Position numbers and translations under genes: made by a program
Source of the DNA: Butyrivibrio sp. NC3005
GTDB lineage: Bacteria > Bacillota > Clostridia > Lachnospirales > Lachnospiraceae
NCBI RefSeq assembly: GCF_000424545.1
Contig: NZ_AUKC01000015.1
Span: forward strand, 29,950-93,949
DNA: 64,000 nucleotides
Reading direction: 5' to 3'
In this document: positions 37,365 through 46,632 of the stretch, in pieces
Layout of the letters: the number at the start of each line of letters is the position of its first letter
Numbering within the stretch: the stretch's first letter is position 1
The notes under the pieces: generated by a model
Databases searched by the model: none
What the model saw: the letters and a program-made list of their open reading frames with translations, nothing else
Told to the model about the DNA's origin: nothing

Positions 37365-37435
37365 AACCCGTCCTATTCTAGCACATATTTTCAAGTCTGC
37401 TGAAAAATCTTTTTATTTTTTTCAAAATTTTTCAA

Positions 37436-37981
37436 CTAGACTCCGCTTTTTTCCAAAATCATATCATCTAGTCTGTCTAGTGCTTCTTTCTCATCATCTC
37501 GTAGCGATACCAAAAAAAGATATGCACCAATTAAATTAAGTTCTGTAATATCCATAAGAGTTTGAGCCGTGTATCCCGCTGCTTTAACAACTCTTATTCC
37601 TGTCTTTTCTTCTACTATCATGTTGTATAACTCAATCAGGATATCCTCATATTTACTTAACTTTTTTAAAATTCCTGATGCCTGATTTTTTGGCATATCC
37701 CCACTATACAACAAACAATCTGTAATTGTCGAATGAATAAAAACAGATTCTGTCCAATTTTCATTTTGCATAAAGAGATTTACAATACGAACCATTTGAG
37801 ATGGATTATCTTTGATAAGACTTACGACATTAACACCTGTTGGAATTTCAGAAACAGGAAGTTCACATATAAAGCCATCTTCCTGCTCAAAACGAATATA
37901 ATAGCGTTCAAAATAACGTTTTATAAGCTGGTAATTCTTAGAAGAATCCAAGATATCAGTAGCATTCGCAATAATCTCCAT
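37436..37981 (-). CDS. Hypothetical protein, soluble
   Basis: This 181-residue acidic protein (MEIIANATDILDSSKNYQLI) has no signal, membrane segment or recognised motif. It appears mostly helical in the C-terminal half (GILKKLSKYEDILIELYNMI). A beta-rich N-terminus (YYIRFEQEDGFICELPV) is suggested. It precedes the HAD gene on the same strand by about 70 bases. Function unknown. Confidence 0.6.
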   Translation of the reverse strand: MEIIANATDILDSSKNYQLIKRYFERYYIRFEQEDGFICELPVSEIPTGVNVVSLIKDNPSQMVRIVNLFMQNENWTESVFIHSTITDCLLYSGDMPKNQASGILKKLSKYEDILIELYNMIVEEKTGIRVVKAAGYTAQTLMDITELNLIGAYLFLVSLRDDEKEALDRLDDMILEKSGV

Positions 37982-38046
37982 ACACGTCTCCTCTCTCTAG
38001 GTAGATGATTCCATATACTAATATGTATTTCGGAATATTGCAACAA

Positions 38047-38073
38047 AAAAAGAACTGTTTCCAGTTCTTTTAC
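38047..38073 (-). terminator. Terminator after the 39-residue gene
   Basis: AAGAACTG-GAAA-CAGTTCTT with a trailing T run on the minus strand forms a compact intrinsic terminator about 25 bases after the stop at 38099. Confidence 0.8.
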
Positions 38074-38098
38074 ACACGACCTTTTTCAAAAAACTTAA

Positions 38099-38218
38099 TC
38101 AGCCGACCTTCTTCATACTCTGCTTCTTCTCATCTTCACTGTTCATATCTTTAAGAACAATTTTCTCAAGCTTCTTAAACCAATCAACTGTCTGCAGAAT
38201 CTTCCTTGTTTCTGGCAT
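38099..38218 (-). CDS. 39-residue small protein with strong ribosome site
   Basis: The frame begins MPETRKILQTVDWFKKLEKI and ends with a Lys-rich KKQSMKKVG. AGGAGG lies five bases before the ATG, and a clean terminator follows the stop, so this is a self-contained transcription unit. The N-terminal 24 residues could form an amphipathic helix (hydrophobic I, L, V, W, F, L, I, V and charged K, E, D). No family recognised. Confidence 0.7.
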   Translation of the reverse strand: MPETRKILQTVDWFKKLEKIVLKDMNSEDEKKQSMKKVG

Positions 38219-38371
38219 TTCAACCTCCTAAAAAATAAACAACAAATCTATAATAATCAAATATTGCGTTTTTGCGCACAATATTGTATTTTGACACAAA
38301 ACAAAAATCTTGTCAATATATTTTTTATTATATGTAACAAGAATAAATAAAGAAAAAATATTATAGATTTT

Positions 38372-38406
38372 GGGGAGGAGGGCTGGCCGATGGGGAGTCG
38401 GCCAGC
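38372..38406. other. GC-rich hairpin with G-rich loop in an AT-rich gap
   Basis: GGGGAGGAG is followed by a perfect 9-bp stem GCTGGCCGA/TCGGCCAGC that presents a TGGGGAG loop. There is no T run, so it is not a terminator. It lies 150 bases upstream of the small 38099-38218 gene (minus strand) and 470 bases upstream of the phosphoketolase gene (plus strand). Confidence 0.55.
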
Positions 38407-38872
38407 TTGTTATGAAAAAGTTTGTTATTAGGTTGCGTCAGATCTCTTTCAACTTTTCTTGTTAATTCTATAATACATTTATTTTGTAACGAAATTATGA
38501 ATATTAAGTAAATGAAGTGTGCATGTTTTATGAGTTTTAATAGTTTAAAAAAATACTTTTGTAAAAGTGTTTTTTAAAAACTTTTTATTCAAGTCTTTTA
38601 TTTTTTTCGGAGTTTTTTCGCATATATCGTACAAAAACGAGTTTTTTCTATAAGTATGCTATTTTATTAAAACTCTCGACTTTTATATAAATGACGCGTT
38701 TTCCCATAACTTTTACAATGATTCAAGACATTTTTATTATCTTTTCGATAAATTATTTTACTTTTTTGTATATTATTCCATCTTGTTTTCTAGAAACCCT
38801 CATAGTAATATGTCCTCGTGTGTTATTTCTTTAACCATGTACGCACAATTTTGGAAGGAGATTCTAGAAATT
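38407..38872. other. AT-rich gap before the phosphoketolase gene
   Basis: About 465 bases, very rich in A and T runs. Several TATAAT-like words occur but none with a convincing -35 partner. I see no gene or known riboswitch here. Confidence 0.4.
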
Positions 38873-41269
38873 ATGGAAGAAGTTAAAAACTCTCTCTGTG
38901 AAGAAAAGGGACCTATCACAGATGAGCTACTGACTAAAATTCATGCTTACTGGCGTGCAGCAAACTATCTTTCTGCTGGACAGCTTTACCTTTTAGAGAA
39001 CCCGCTTCTTAAGAAGCCTCTCACTATGGATATGATTAAGAAGAAAATCGTAGGCCATTGGGGAACAGTTCCTGGACAGAACTTTGTTTATGCTCACCTT
39101 AACCGTGCTATCAAGCGCTATGACTTGGACATGATTCTTTTGTCTGGTCCTGGACACGGCGGAAACTTCTATGTTGCAAACACATATCTTGAAGGCACAT
39201 ATTCAGAAGTATATCCAAATATTACTCAGGATGAGACTGGTATGCAGAAATTGTTCAAACAGTTCTCATTCCCAGGTGGAGTTCCATCTCACTGTGCTCC
39301 TGAAACTCCTGGTTCTATCAACGAAGGTGGCGAGCTTGGTTATTCTATCGCTCATGCTTTCGGTGCTGTATTTGATAACCCGGATTTGATTGCTGCTGTT
39401 ACTGTTGGTGACGGTGAAGCTGAGACTGGACCACTTGCTACATCCTGGCAGTCAAATAAATTCCTCAATCCTGTAACAGATGGTGCTGTACTTCCTATTC
39501 TGCACCTTAATGGTTACAAGATTGCTAACCCTTCAATCCTTGCTCGTATCTCTCACGAAGAGCTTCAGAAGTACTTCGAAGGTATGGGATGGGAGCCTTA
39601 CTTTGTTGAAGGTGATGGCGATGATTACATGGGAATGCACAGAAAAATGGCAGAGACCATGGATATCGTTATTGAAAAGATTAAAGCAATTCAGAAGAAT
39701 GCTCGTGAAAAAGGCGATACAAAGCGCCCAATTTGGCCTATGATTGTTCTTCGTACTCCTAAGGGATGGACAGGCCCTAAGTACGTTTGCGGTGATAAGG
39801 TTGAAGATTACTGGCGTGCACATCAGGTACCGATTATGATGGATAAGCCTGAGCACCTTCAGATTCTTACAGATTGGTTAAAGAGCTATAAGCCTGAAGA
39901 GCTTTTCGATGAAAATGGTAAGCTCATTCCAGAACTTGCAGCACTTGCACCTGTTGGAGATCACAGAATCGGTGCTAACCCTCATGGTAATGGTGGTAAG
40001 CTTCTTCGTGACCTCAGACTTCCTGATTTCCGTAAATACGCTTTCGATGTAACAGCTCCTGGCGCTACATACGGACAGGATATGATTGAGCTTGGTAAGT
40101 TCGTTCGTGATGTTATCGATCTTAACAGCGATAGCCGTAACTTCCGTGTATTCGGACCAGACGAAACTAACTCCAACCGTCTCAATGCTATTTTCGAAAA
40201 GACAAATCGTGTATGGAACGCTGAAACAGTTGACTATGATGATGCTCTTAGCGCTGATGGTCGTGTTATGGATTCTATGCTTTCTGAGCATATGTGCGAA
40301 GGATGGCTTGAAGGATACCTTCTTACAGGTCGTCATGGTTTCTTCGCAAGTTACGAAGCATTCATCCGTGTTGTAGACTCAATGGTTGCTCAGCATGCTA
40401 AGTGGCTTAAGGTTTGCAATCAGCTTCCTTGGCGTGAAGAAATCGCTTCACTTAACCTCCTTCTGTCTTCTAACGTATGGCAGCAGGATCACAACGGTTT
40501 CACACACCAGGATCCAGGATTTATGGATCATATCGCTAATAAGAAGGCTGACGTTGTACGTTTGTATCTCCCACCAGATGCTAACTGCCTCCTTTCCACA
40601 TTCGACCACTGCATCCGCAGCCGTAACTATGTAAATGTTATTGTTGCAAGTAAGCATCCTCGTCCACAGTGGTTGTCTATGGATCAGGCTGTTAAGCACT
40701 GCACACAGGGTATCGGCATTTGGGAGTGGGCTTCCAATGATCACGGTGTTGAGCCAGATATTGTTCTTGCTTGCGCAGGTGAGACTCCTACTCTTGAAAC
40801 TTTGGCTGCTGTATCTATTCTTAACAAGGAACTTCCTGAAATTAAGATTAGAGTTATCAACGTAGTTGACTTGTTCAAACTTCAGCCACAGTCTGAGCAC
40901 CCACATGGACTTTCCGATGCTGAATATGATATGCTGTTCACAAAGAATAAGCCAATCATCTTCAACTTCCACGGATATCCAACACTTATCCACGAACTCA
41001 CATACCGTCGTCATAACCGTGATCTTCATGTTCATGGATATCAGGAGGAAGGTACTATTACTACTCCATTCGATATGTGTGTTCAGAACAGCATCGATCG
41101 TTTCCACTTGGTTCAGGATGTTCTTCTTCACCTGCCTCAGCTTGGAAACCGCGGAGCATATCTCTCTCAGAAGATGAGCGACAAGCTTGTTGAGCACAAG
41201 CAGTACATCCATGAGTACGGCGTTGATCTTCCAGAAGTTGCTGGTTGGAAATGGGAAGGCAACAACTAA
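38873..41269 (+). CDS. xfp: Xylulose-5-phosphate/fructose-6-phosphate phosphoketolase
   Basis: This thiamine-diphosphate enzyme splits xylulose 5-phosphate or fructose 6-phosphate to acetyl phosphate and an aldose phosphate. The product of 798 residues from the ATG at 38873 matches the family length. GPGHGG (about 85) and the ThDP motif [19 protein letters not shown] (about 181-199) are visible, and [16 protein letters not shown] lies near 545. A longer frame from 38783 is open but lacks a ribosome site, whereas GGAAGGAG lies 12 bases before 38873. Codon use is distinctive (many CTT, GCT and CGT codons), suggesting strong expression. It gives the cell a pentose bypass yielding acetyl phosphate. 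Confidence 0.96.
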   Translation: MEEVKNSLCEEKGPITDELLTKIHAYWRAANYLSAGQLYLLENPLLKKPLTMDMIKKKIVGHWGTVPGQNFVYAHLNRAIKRYDLDMILLSGPGHGGNFYVANTYLEGTYSEVYPNITQDETGMQKLFKQFSFPGGVPSHCAPETPGSINEGGELGYSIAHAFGAVFDNPDLIAAVTVGDGEAETGPLATSWQSNKFLNPVTDGAVLPILHLNGYKIANPSILARISHEELQKYFEGMGWEPYFVEGDGDDYMGMHRKMAETMDIVIEKIKAIQKNAREKGDTKRPIWPMIVLRTPKGWTGPKYVCGDKVEDYWRAHQVPIMMDKPEHLQILTDWLKSYKPEELFDENGKLIPELAALAPVGDHRIGANPHGNGGKLLRDLRLPDFRKYAFDVTAPGATYGQDMIELGKFVRDVIDLNSDSRNFRVFGPDETNSNRLNAIFEKTNRVWNAETVDYDDALSADGRVMDSMLSEHMCEGWLEGYLLTGRHGFFASYEAFIRVVDSMVAQHAKWLKVCNQLPWREEIASLNLLLSSNVWQQDHNGFTHQDPGFMDHIANKKADVVRLYLPPDANCLLSTFDHCIRSRNYVNVIVASKHPRPQWLSMDQAVKHCTQGIGIWEWASNDHGVEPDIVLACAGETPTLETLAAVSILNKELPEIKIRVINVVDLFKLQPQSEHPHGLSDAEYDMLFTKNKPIIFNFHGYPTLIHELTYRRHNRDLHVHGYQEEGTITTPFDMCVQNSIDRFHLVQDVLLHLPQLGNRGAYLSQKMSDKLVEHKQYIHEYGVDLPEVAGWKWEGNN

Positions 41270-41342
41270 TTTAACGTTGTTTGATCAACCTTTTTAATAG
41301 ACAAGGATTTTGATATTTCAAAATTTGTCCATAAGTAATACC

Positions 41343-41377
41343 GTGTTAATTGCAGTTTTTCTTGCTGCAATTAACAC
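41343..41377 (+). other. Thirteen-bp hairpin after the phosphoketolase gene
   Basis: GTGTTAATTGCAG and CTGCAATTAACAC pair perfectly around a nine-base T-rich loop. No T run follows, so it may stabilise the mRNA end rather than terminate. Confidence 0.5.
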
Positions 41378-41472
41378 ATCCTTTCGTGAATAAAATAGTA
41401 TTTCCCCAAAAATATTATTTTATATTAAATACTCCTAATACTGAATTATTAATTGATCTGTTTTTGATTATA

Positions 41473-41510
41473 GCCGCGAATTATCCCCAAGTAATTCGCG
41501 GCCTTTTTAT
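41473..41510 (+). terminator. Terminator downstream of the phosphoketolase gene
   Basis: GCCGCGAATTA pairs with TAATTCGCGGC (11 bp) around eight bases and is followed by CTTTTTATT. It lies 200 bases after the stop codon. Confidence 0.85.
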
Positions 41511-41700
41511 TACCATTTTATCAATGTCATTTTCTTCATATTTTTCACAAATATTTACTGCAAAAAAGCCTTTAGTTATGCCATTCTGCTAATTTACAAA
41601 TATGTATAATGTGTACTATACTAGTTGCGTTGATTGATTTGACCATACATTCAATCAATACAATCAATTTTAATATTGTAAAAAGAAAAGAGGATATGTG

Positions 41701-42576
41701 ATGAAGGAATTCAAGCCGGTTAAAGAGGGAAAAGTACGTGAGATTTATGACAATGGAGACAGCCTTATCATGGTTGCTACTGACCGTATCTCTGCTTTCG
41801 ACGTAATTCTTAAGAACAAGATTGAGAAAAAGGGTGCTGTATTAACACAGATGTCTAAATTCTGGTTCAATTATACTAAGGATATTGTTGCTAATCACAT
41901 GATATCTACAGATGTCAAAGATATGCCAGAATTTTTCCATCAGCCAGAATTTACCGGTAACAGCATGCTGTGCAAAAAGCTGACAATGATTCCTATTGAA
42001 TGTATCGTTCGTGGCTATATCACAGGATCAGGTTGGGCAAGTTACAAAGAAAACGGAACAGTTTGTGGCATATCACTTCCAGAAGGACTTAAAGAATGTG
42101 ACAAACTCCCTGAACCTATCTATACTCCTTCAACAAAAGCTGAAATCGGCGATCATGATGAAAACATTGATTTTGAAAGAAGTGTTGAAGTTCTTGAGAA
42201 AGAGTTCCCTGGACACGGACAGGAATATGCTGAGAAAATCCGTGATTACACTATTGCTCTTTATAAAAAATGCGCTGATTATGCTCTTACAAGAGGTATT
42301 ATCATCGCTGATACAAAGTTTGAATTCGGTCTTGATGAAAATGGTGAAGTAGTTCTTGCTGATGAGATGCTCACACCTGACAGTAGCCGTTTCTGGCCTC
42401 AGGAAGGCTATAAGCCAGGACAGTCACAGCCATCTTTCGATAAACAGTTCGTTCGCGACTGGCTTAAAGCTAACCCAGATAGCGATTACAAGCTTCCTGA
42501 AGATGTAATTGACAAGACTATTGCAAAGTACAAAGAAGCTTATAAACTTCTCACAGGTCACGAGCTCGAAGCATAA
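41701..42576 (+). CDS. purC: SAICAR synthetase PurC
   Basis: PurC joins aspartate to CAIR with ATP, the step after PurE. The 291 residues begin KEFKPVKEGKVREIYD, with VATDRISAFDVIL, the signature YIPIECIVRGYITGSGW-type stretch (here IPIECIVRGYITGSGW, about 98) and DTKFEFGL (about 200). AGAGGAT lies ahead of the ATG. It is about 28 kb from purE-M-N-D and on the opposite strand. Repeat A2 starts 8 bases after its stop codon. Confidence 0.97.
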   Translation: MKEFKPVKEGKVREIYDNGDSLIMVATDRISAFDVILKNKIEKKGAVLTQMSKFWFNYTKDIVANHMISTDVKDMPEFFHQPEFTGNSMLCKKLTMIPIECIVRGYITGSGWASYKENGTVCGISLPEGLKECDKLPEPIYTPSTKAEIGDHDENIDFERSVEVLEKEFPGHGQEYAEKIRDYTIALYKKCADYALTRGIIIADTKFEFGLDENGEVVLADEMLTPDSSRFWPQEGYKPGQSQPSFDKQFVRDWLKANPDSDYKLPEDVIDKTIAKYKEAYKLLTGHELEA

Positions 42577-42583
42577 ATCTTGG

Positions 42584-42737
42584 CAAAAAGTCATAGATTT
42601 TTGTCACTACGTTCCAAAAACCACGCAAACTGGCCATTTGAAAAGGCTTCGCCTTGGACCAGTTTGCCGCTTGACTTTTGTTCTCACGAAACTCGCAATA
42701 AATGCGAGTTTCTGAATATAAGTGACAAGAAGTCATA
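42584..42737 (-). repeat. Structured repeat A, copy 2 (154 bp)
   Basis: This is the inverted, better preserved copy of A1 (33407-33560), same length and about 96 percent identical. On its own strand, TTGTCACT and AGTGACAA enclose a perfect AAACTCGCA/TGCGAGTTT-type hairpin and a CAAACTGG/CCAGTTTG hairpin. Near-identical TATGACTT(C/T)TTG words mark both ends. It starts 8 bases after purC. Confidence 0.85.
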
Positions 42738-42853
42738 GGTTATTGTTTTCATCAGGAAAATCAATAACCGTACTAGACCAAAATTTGTCGTTAAGACAAA
42801 TTTTGTCCTGCGAAGCAGGATTCTTGCTGAGGATTATCCTAAATCTCAGCAAG
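42738..42853. repeat. Run of four perfect hairpins between repeats A2 and B2
   Basis: In order: GGTTATTG/CAATAACC (42738-42769), CAAAATTTGTC/GACAAATTTTG (42779-42805), TCCTGC-GAA-GCAGGA (42806-42820) and CTTGCTGAG/CTCAGCAAG (42823-42853). The second and third are adjacent. Part of the last (GATTATCCTAAATCTCA) recurs at about 46487. No reading frame or known RNA explains them. Confidence 0.75.
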
Positions 42854-42890
42854 AAGTCATAGGCTTTTGTTTTGAATATTTAGTAGATTA

Positions 42891-43031
42891 GTTTTACTGG
42901 CTTGTAATATTTCATGAGCAGAACTGTTTATAAACGTTGGTACTTATGCGCTGTTTTTTAGCGCATTACGTACCACTACGTTTATAGTCAAGCGAAAGCG
43001 TGTCTGCGACGAAATATACAAACAGTAAAAC
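42891..43031 (-). repeat. Structured repeat B, copy 2 (141 bp)
   Basis: Exactly the length of B1 but inverted. Arms GTTTTACTG/CAGTAAAAC pair perfectly although their sequence differs from B1. The inner stem is TATAAACGT with ACGTTTATA, then TGGTAC/GTACCA, then ATGCGCT/AGCGCAT around a T-rich (A-rich on this strand) loop. It lies between the convergent purC and FtsX-type permease genes. Confidence 0.85.
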
Positions 43032-43078
43032 GGACTATATTAAAACAATAAAGTATAGATTTTTGTCACTTTCTTTTA

Positions 43079-45736
43079 TCAATCCACTGATTTTAGGCTT
43101 TCGACCATATCTATATTACGTATACTGAAATGTGCTGCTATATTCACAAGAAGTGAGAATGCAAGTGTTAATAGCGCTGATACCAAATAGCTTCTAATAG
43201 ATACATCTCTTCCGAACATCATATAATCATTTTCTACTGTCATCATTAACCATATTACAAGGTACTTTCCGCTTATAAGCCCTAACAAAATTCCAAAAAA
43301 CGTCATTACTGTGTTTTCCCTATAAATATAGTTAGTAGTTTCAAAATCAGTAAATCCAAGTACTTTCAGTGTTGCTAGTTCTCTTATTCTCTCTGTAACA
43401 TTAATATTAGTCAAGTTATATAGAACAACAAAAGCAAGTGCAGCAGCAACAATGATAATATATACCGCTGCATTAACTGCTGAAAGACTCTTTTCAAATT
43501 TTTCTACAGTAGATGCTATTCTTGTATAAGTTCCTGCGCTATCCATTCCTACAAGTTTTGTTGACAATTCATCTACTTCATCTTTTCTCGTCTCTTTTTT
43601 ATATTTTATCCAGAATTCATTTGTACCATTTACATCTATTACTTTACTAAGCTTCTTATAATCTGCATAAATATAATTATTCACATAGTTTTCTGTAATT
43701 GCACCGACTTCAAAACCTATGGATGGATTATTCTTCCTCTTTACTGTGAAAACATCGCCAATCTTAAGCCCTAATGTATCTGACATTTTTTCGGTAATAA
43801 TTACAATTAGTCTTTCGCTTTTTCCTTTTTTAGTTTCATCTGAAAAAAGAGATAATTCTTCACCACTTTTTCTGTTTTTTAATTTCACATAATTTCTAAA
43901 ACTATCGCTCTCATTTATGCCAACTAGATTTATATTTTGAACAGTTCTTGTTGTTTCTTTACCATATTTTTTTATATTATTACTACAGTCTACATTCTCT
44001 TTGTAGATTGAAATACTATCTTCAACTATCTTAGACTTCTCTATTTCTTTCTGTATTAGATTTCTTTCATCAAATGAAAAACCTTCCTTTAACGACAATG
44101 AGGCATCATATACAGACACTTTTGCAAACTGTTTATCCAAAATAGCATAAATTGCATCATATAATCCAACTCCAACAACAAGAAGTGCAGTACATCCACA
44201 TATTCCAAGAACTGTCATCCAAAATCTAAGTTTATATCTAAATAGATTTCTGCATGATACCTTGGTGCTAAATTTTACCCTATCCCAGAAAAAATGAATA
44301 TTTTCGAGAAATATTCTTCTTCCAGCTTTTGGAGTTCTAGGGCGCATTAACTGTGCCGGTCTTGAAGACAATTCAGTTTTGCAAGATAAATAGGCAGTTG
44401 AAGTAACGAGAAATACAGCTATAGCAACTGGAAGTATATAGCTTAGTGGCAATATATCATAAGATAAATCAATCAGAGTATATTGCCCCTGCCAAGCTGT
44501 AAACGCCAGCAAAGGAACTGCTATACATCCCCATACTATTCCTATTGTTCCACCCAAAAAGCTTGCAAGAAACGCATATCCTATGTATTTAACCGATATC
44601 GCTACATTTCCGTATCCAAGCGCTTTTAGTGTACCTATTTCTTCCCTATGCTCTTCTATCATTCTAGTCATTGTAGTTAGACAGGATAATGCAGAAACCA
44701 AATAGAATATAACCGGAAATACTTTTGCTAGATCAGCCATTTTATCTGCATCCTGACTATAAGACACATATCCTTCCAGAGTATTTCTGTCAAGAACGTA
44801 AGCATCTCTTTTCATATTTTCGATTTTTTCTTTGGCAAGTTCAAGCTCCTTTCTCTTCCCATCAAAGTCAGGAACTTCAATTTCTGTACTACCATAATCT
44901 ACGCCCTGAACTTGTTGTAAAAGCGCCATATTCTTCATGTTTTCTTCATATTCTTTGACAGCCTTATTAAATTCACTTTCAGATTTATTATATTCTGACA
45001 GAATTTTATCATATTTTTTCTCGACTATTTCCTTGGCAGCTATCTCAAAAAATGTCCTTGAATCATCTATGCAGTCATCATATTCATCTGTATATGCATC
45101 CATTTCCTTTGTCTTACTTAGAGTCAAAAAAATATCTGTATAATACTCTGTATCAAACTCATCTTCGAGAACATGGATAAAAGCAGCTATAGTACCTGTT
45201 CCGACATTTGAACTTCCCCTATCAGAAGAAATATACATAGAATCAGAACATATTCCAACTATTACAAACTCCTCATCCTTTAAAATAGTGTCTTCTTCTT
45301 TCTTCAGAAAAAGAGTATCACCAATTTTAACATTCATATAATCCAAAAGATTTTTATCAATTGCGCACTCTCCTATTTTATTAGGAAGGCGCCCTTCTTG
45401 AAGGTAAAGCTTATTAATACTCTCAGGAATACTTCGAATGCTGACTGTAATGTTTTCCATTTTTTTGTCAACTGACTTCAATCCTTCTGCAGTACTTACT
45501 CCTTTAGCCTTTTTAAAATAGTCAACATCCTCTTTTTCCCACCCCAAAGTAGAAATAAGCCTAAAGTCCATAAGGTGTTGTTGTTTGTAATATTTTTGGG
45601 CAGTCTTTTTCATATCAGGCGCTGTGGTTCGAAGTCCTGATAAAAATGCTGTTGCCAGCATTACTAGTATCAGTAAAGACAAAAATCTTTTTTTAGACTT
45701 ATGAATCTCTCTTATAGCATCAGTAATAATTACCAT
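43079..45736 (-). CDS. FtsX/MacB-type ABC transporter permease, two-repeat form
   Basis: The 885-residue protein has an N-terminal helix, a large outer domain with a coiled coil (about 245-305), three helices (about 335-450) and an intervening basic loop. A second helix and outer domain follow, and then three helices at the C-terminus (about 760-870). This duplicated FtsX layout is typical of permeases that export peptides or sense antimicrobials rather than import nutrients. It overlaps the ATPase gene by a few bases. No two-component system is adjacent, unlike BceAB-type loci. The substrate is unknown. Confidence 0.85.
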   Translation of the reverse strand: MVIITDAIREIHKSKKRFLSLLILVMLATAFLSGLRTTAPDMKKTAQKYYKQQHLMDFRLISTLGWEKEDVDYFKKAKGVSTAEGLKSVDKKMENITVSIRSIPESINKLYLQEGRLPNKIGECAIDKNLLDYMNVKIGDTLFLKKEEDTILKDEEFVIVGICSDSMYISSDRGSSNVGTGTIAAFIHVLEDEFDTEYYTDIFLTLSKTKEMDAYTDEYDDCIDDSRTFFEIAAKEIVEKKYDKILSEYNKSESEFNKAVKEYEENMKNMALLQQVQGVDYGSTEIEVPDFDGKRKELELAKEKIENMKRDAYVLDRNTLEGYVSYSQDADKMADLAKVFPVIFYLVSALSCLTTMTRMIEEHREEIGTLKALGYGNVAISVKYIGYAFLASFLGGTIGIVWGCIAVPLLAFTAWQGQYTLIDLSYDILPLSYILPVAIAVFLVTSTAYLSCKTELSSRPAQLMRPRTPKAGRRIFLENIHFFWDRVKFSTKVSCRNLFRYKLRFWMTVLGICGCTALLVVGVGLYDAIYAILDKQFAKVSVYDASLSLKEGFSFDERNLIQKEIEKSKIVEDSISIYKENVDCSNNIKKYGKETTRTVQNINLVGINESDSFRNYVKLKNRKSGEELSLFSDETKKGKSERLIVIITEKMSDTLGLKIGDVFTVKRKNNPSIGFEVGAITENYVNNYIYADYKKLSKVIDVNGTNEFWIKYKKETRKDEVDELSTKLVGMDSAGTYTRIASTVEKFEKSLSAVNAAVYIIIVAAALAFVVLYNLTNINVTERIRELATLKVLGFTDFETTNYIYRENTVMTFFGILLGLISGKYLVIWLMMTVENDYMMFGRDVSIRSYLVSALLTLAFSLLVNIAAHFSIRNIDMVESLKSVD

Positions 45737-46437
45737 TCGATTTCCTCTATATCTTTTGGAATGCTATTATCTTTTATCTCATCTGCTTTTCCATTTCGGA
45801 TATGTATTACTCTATCAGCCATCGGACAAATAGCTGTATTATGCGTAATAACTACTACTGTCATTCCATGCTGTCTTACCATATCCTGAAGAAGCTTTAA
45901 TATTTGTTTTCCTGTAATATAATCAAGCGCACCTGTTGGCTCATCACACAAAAGAAGCTTTGGATTCTTCGCAAGTGCTCTAGCTATTGCAACTCGCTGC
46001 TGTTCTCCTCCGGAAAGCTGTGCTGGAAAATTGTTAAGTCTATGAGAAAGACCTACCCTTTCAAGCGCTTCAACCGCATCTAAAGGATCTTTACATATTT
46101 GAGCAGCCAGTTCTACATTTTCCTTAGCTGTGAGATTTTGAACAAGATTATAAAACTGAAATACAAAACCTATATCATATCTTCTGTACAAAGTTAATTT
46201 TTTTCTGGAAAAAGAAGTTATGTCTGTTCCGTCTATGAGTATTTCTCCGCTACTAGCCCTATCCATTCCGCCTAGCATATTAAGTACTGTAGTTTTTCCC
46301 GCACCTGAAGGACCTACTATTATAGTAAAATGTCCTTTATCGATTGAAAAATTAATACCATCAACCGCTTTTATTGTTACATCCCCCATTCCGTATTCTT
46401 TAACAACATTTTTAAATACGATATATGGCTCACCCAT
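45730..46437 (-). CDS. ABC transporter ATP-binding protein (MacB/LolD type)
   Basis: Walker [10 protein letters not shown] (about 39), the Q-loop VFQFYNLV, signature [16 protein letters not shown] (about 143) and Walker [13 protein letters not shown] are all intact. The 235-residue product pairs with the FtsX-type permease downstream, which it overlaps by 7 bases. The start is the ATG at 46437, seven bases after AAAGGA; a TTG two codons earlier is less likely. Confidence 0.92.
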   Translation of the reverse strand: MGEPYIVFKNVVKEYGMGDVTIKAVDGINFSIDKGHFTIIVGPSGAGKTTVLNMLGGMDRASSGEILIDGTDITSFSRKKLTLYRRYDIGFVFQFYNLVQNLTAKENVELAAQICKDPLDAVEALERVGLSHRLNNFPAQLSGGEQQRVAIARALAKNPKLLLCDEPTGALDYITGKQILKLLQDMVRQHGMTVVVITHNTAICPMADRVIHIRNGKADEIKDNSIPKDIEEIEW

Positions 46438-46484
46438 AAACAAATCCTTTCGTTTTAAGCTTCATTCACACAATATTTGGTTTG

Positions 46485-46525
46485 GTATGATTATCCTAAA
46501 TCTCAAAGTGACAAAAATCTATATG
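46485..46525 (-). repeat. Mosaic fragment of hairpin E and the end of repeat A
   Basis: GATTATCCTAAATCTCA matches hairpin E (42823-42853), and it runs directly into AGTGACAAAAATCTAT, which matches the end of repeat A. It lies between the ABC ATPase gene and the EAL protein gene. Another short match to the A end (ATAGATTTTTGTCACT) is at about 43053-43069. Confidence 0.6.
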
Positions 46526-46542
46526 TTCACACATCTTATGAT

Positions 46543-46591
46543 AAAAAAACCGATAAAAATCTAATTCTTCTAGATTTTTATCGGTTTTTTA
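46543..46591 (-). terminator. Terminator after the EAL protein gene
   Basis: AAAACCGATAAAAATCTA pairs with its complement over 18 bp around six bases and is flanked by T runs on both strands. It lies 40 bases after the stop at 46633 and could also act in the plus direction. Confidence 0.85.
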
Positions 46592-46632
46592 TTATCATGT
46601 TGTAAGTATTACATCATGTTTTTTATATTTTT

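Noticed and set aside
40448..41212. Long minus-strand frames (254 and 152 codons) inside the phosphoketolase gene
   Set aside because: They lie antisense to a clear, highly biased coding gene and their products have no domain-like features.
42738..42853. CRISPR array
   Set aside because: The hairpins differ from one another in sequence; there is no repeat-spacer periodicity and no cas gene.
33237..43031. Composite transposon bounded by inverted repeats
   Set aside because: No transposase or integrase lies between the repeats, the enclosed genes are core metabolism, and no target duplication outside the pair was seen.
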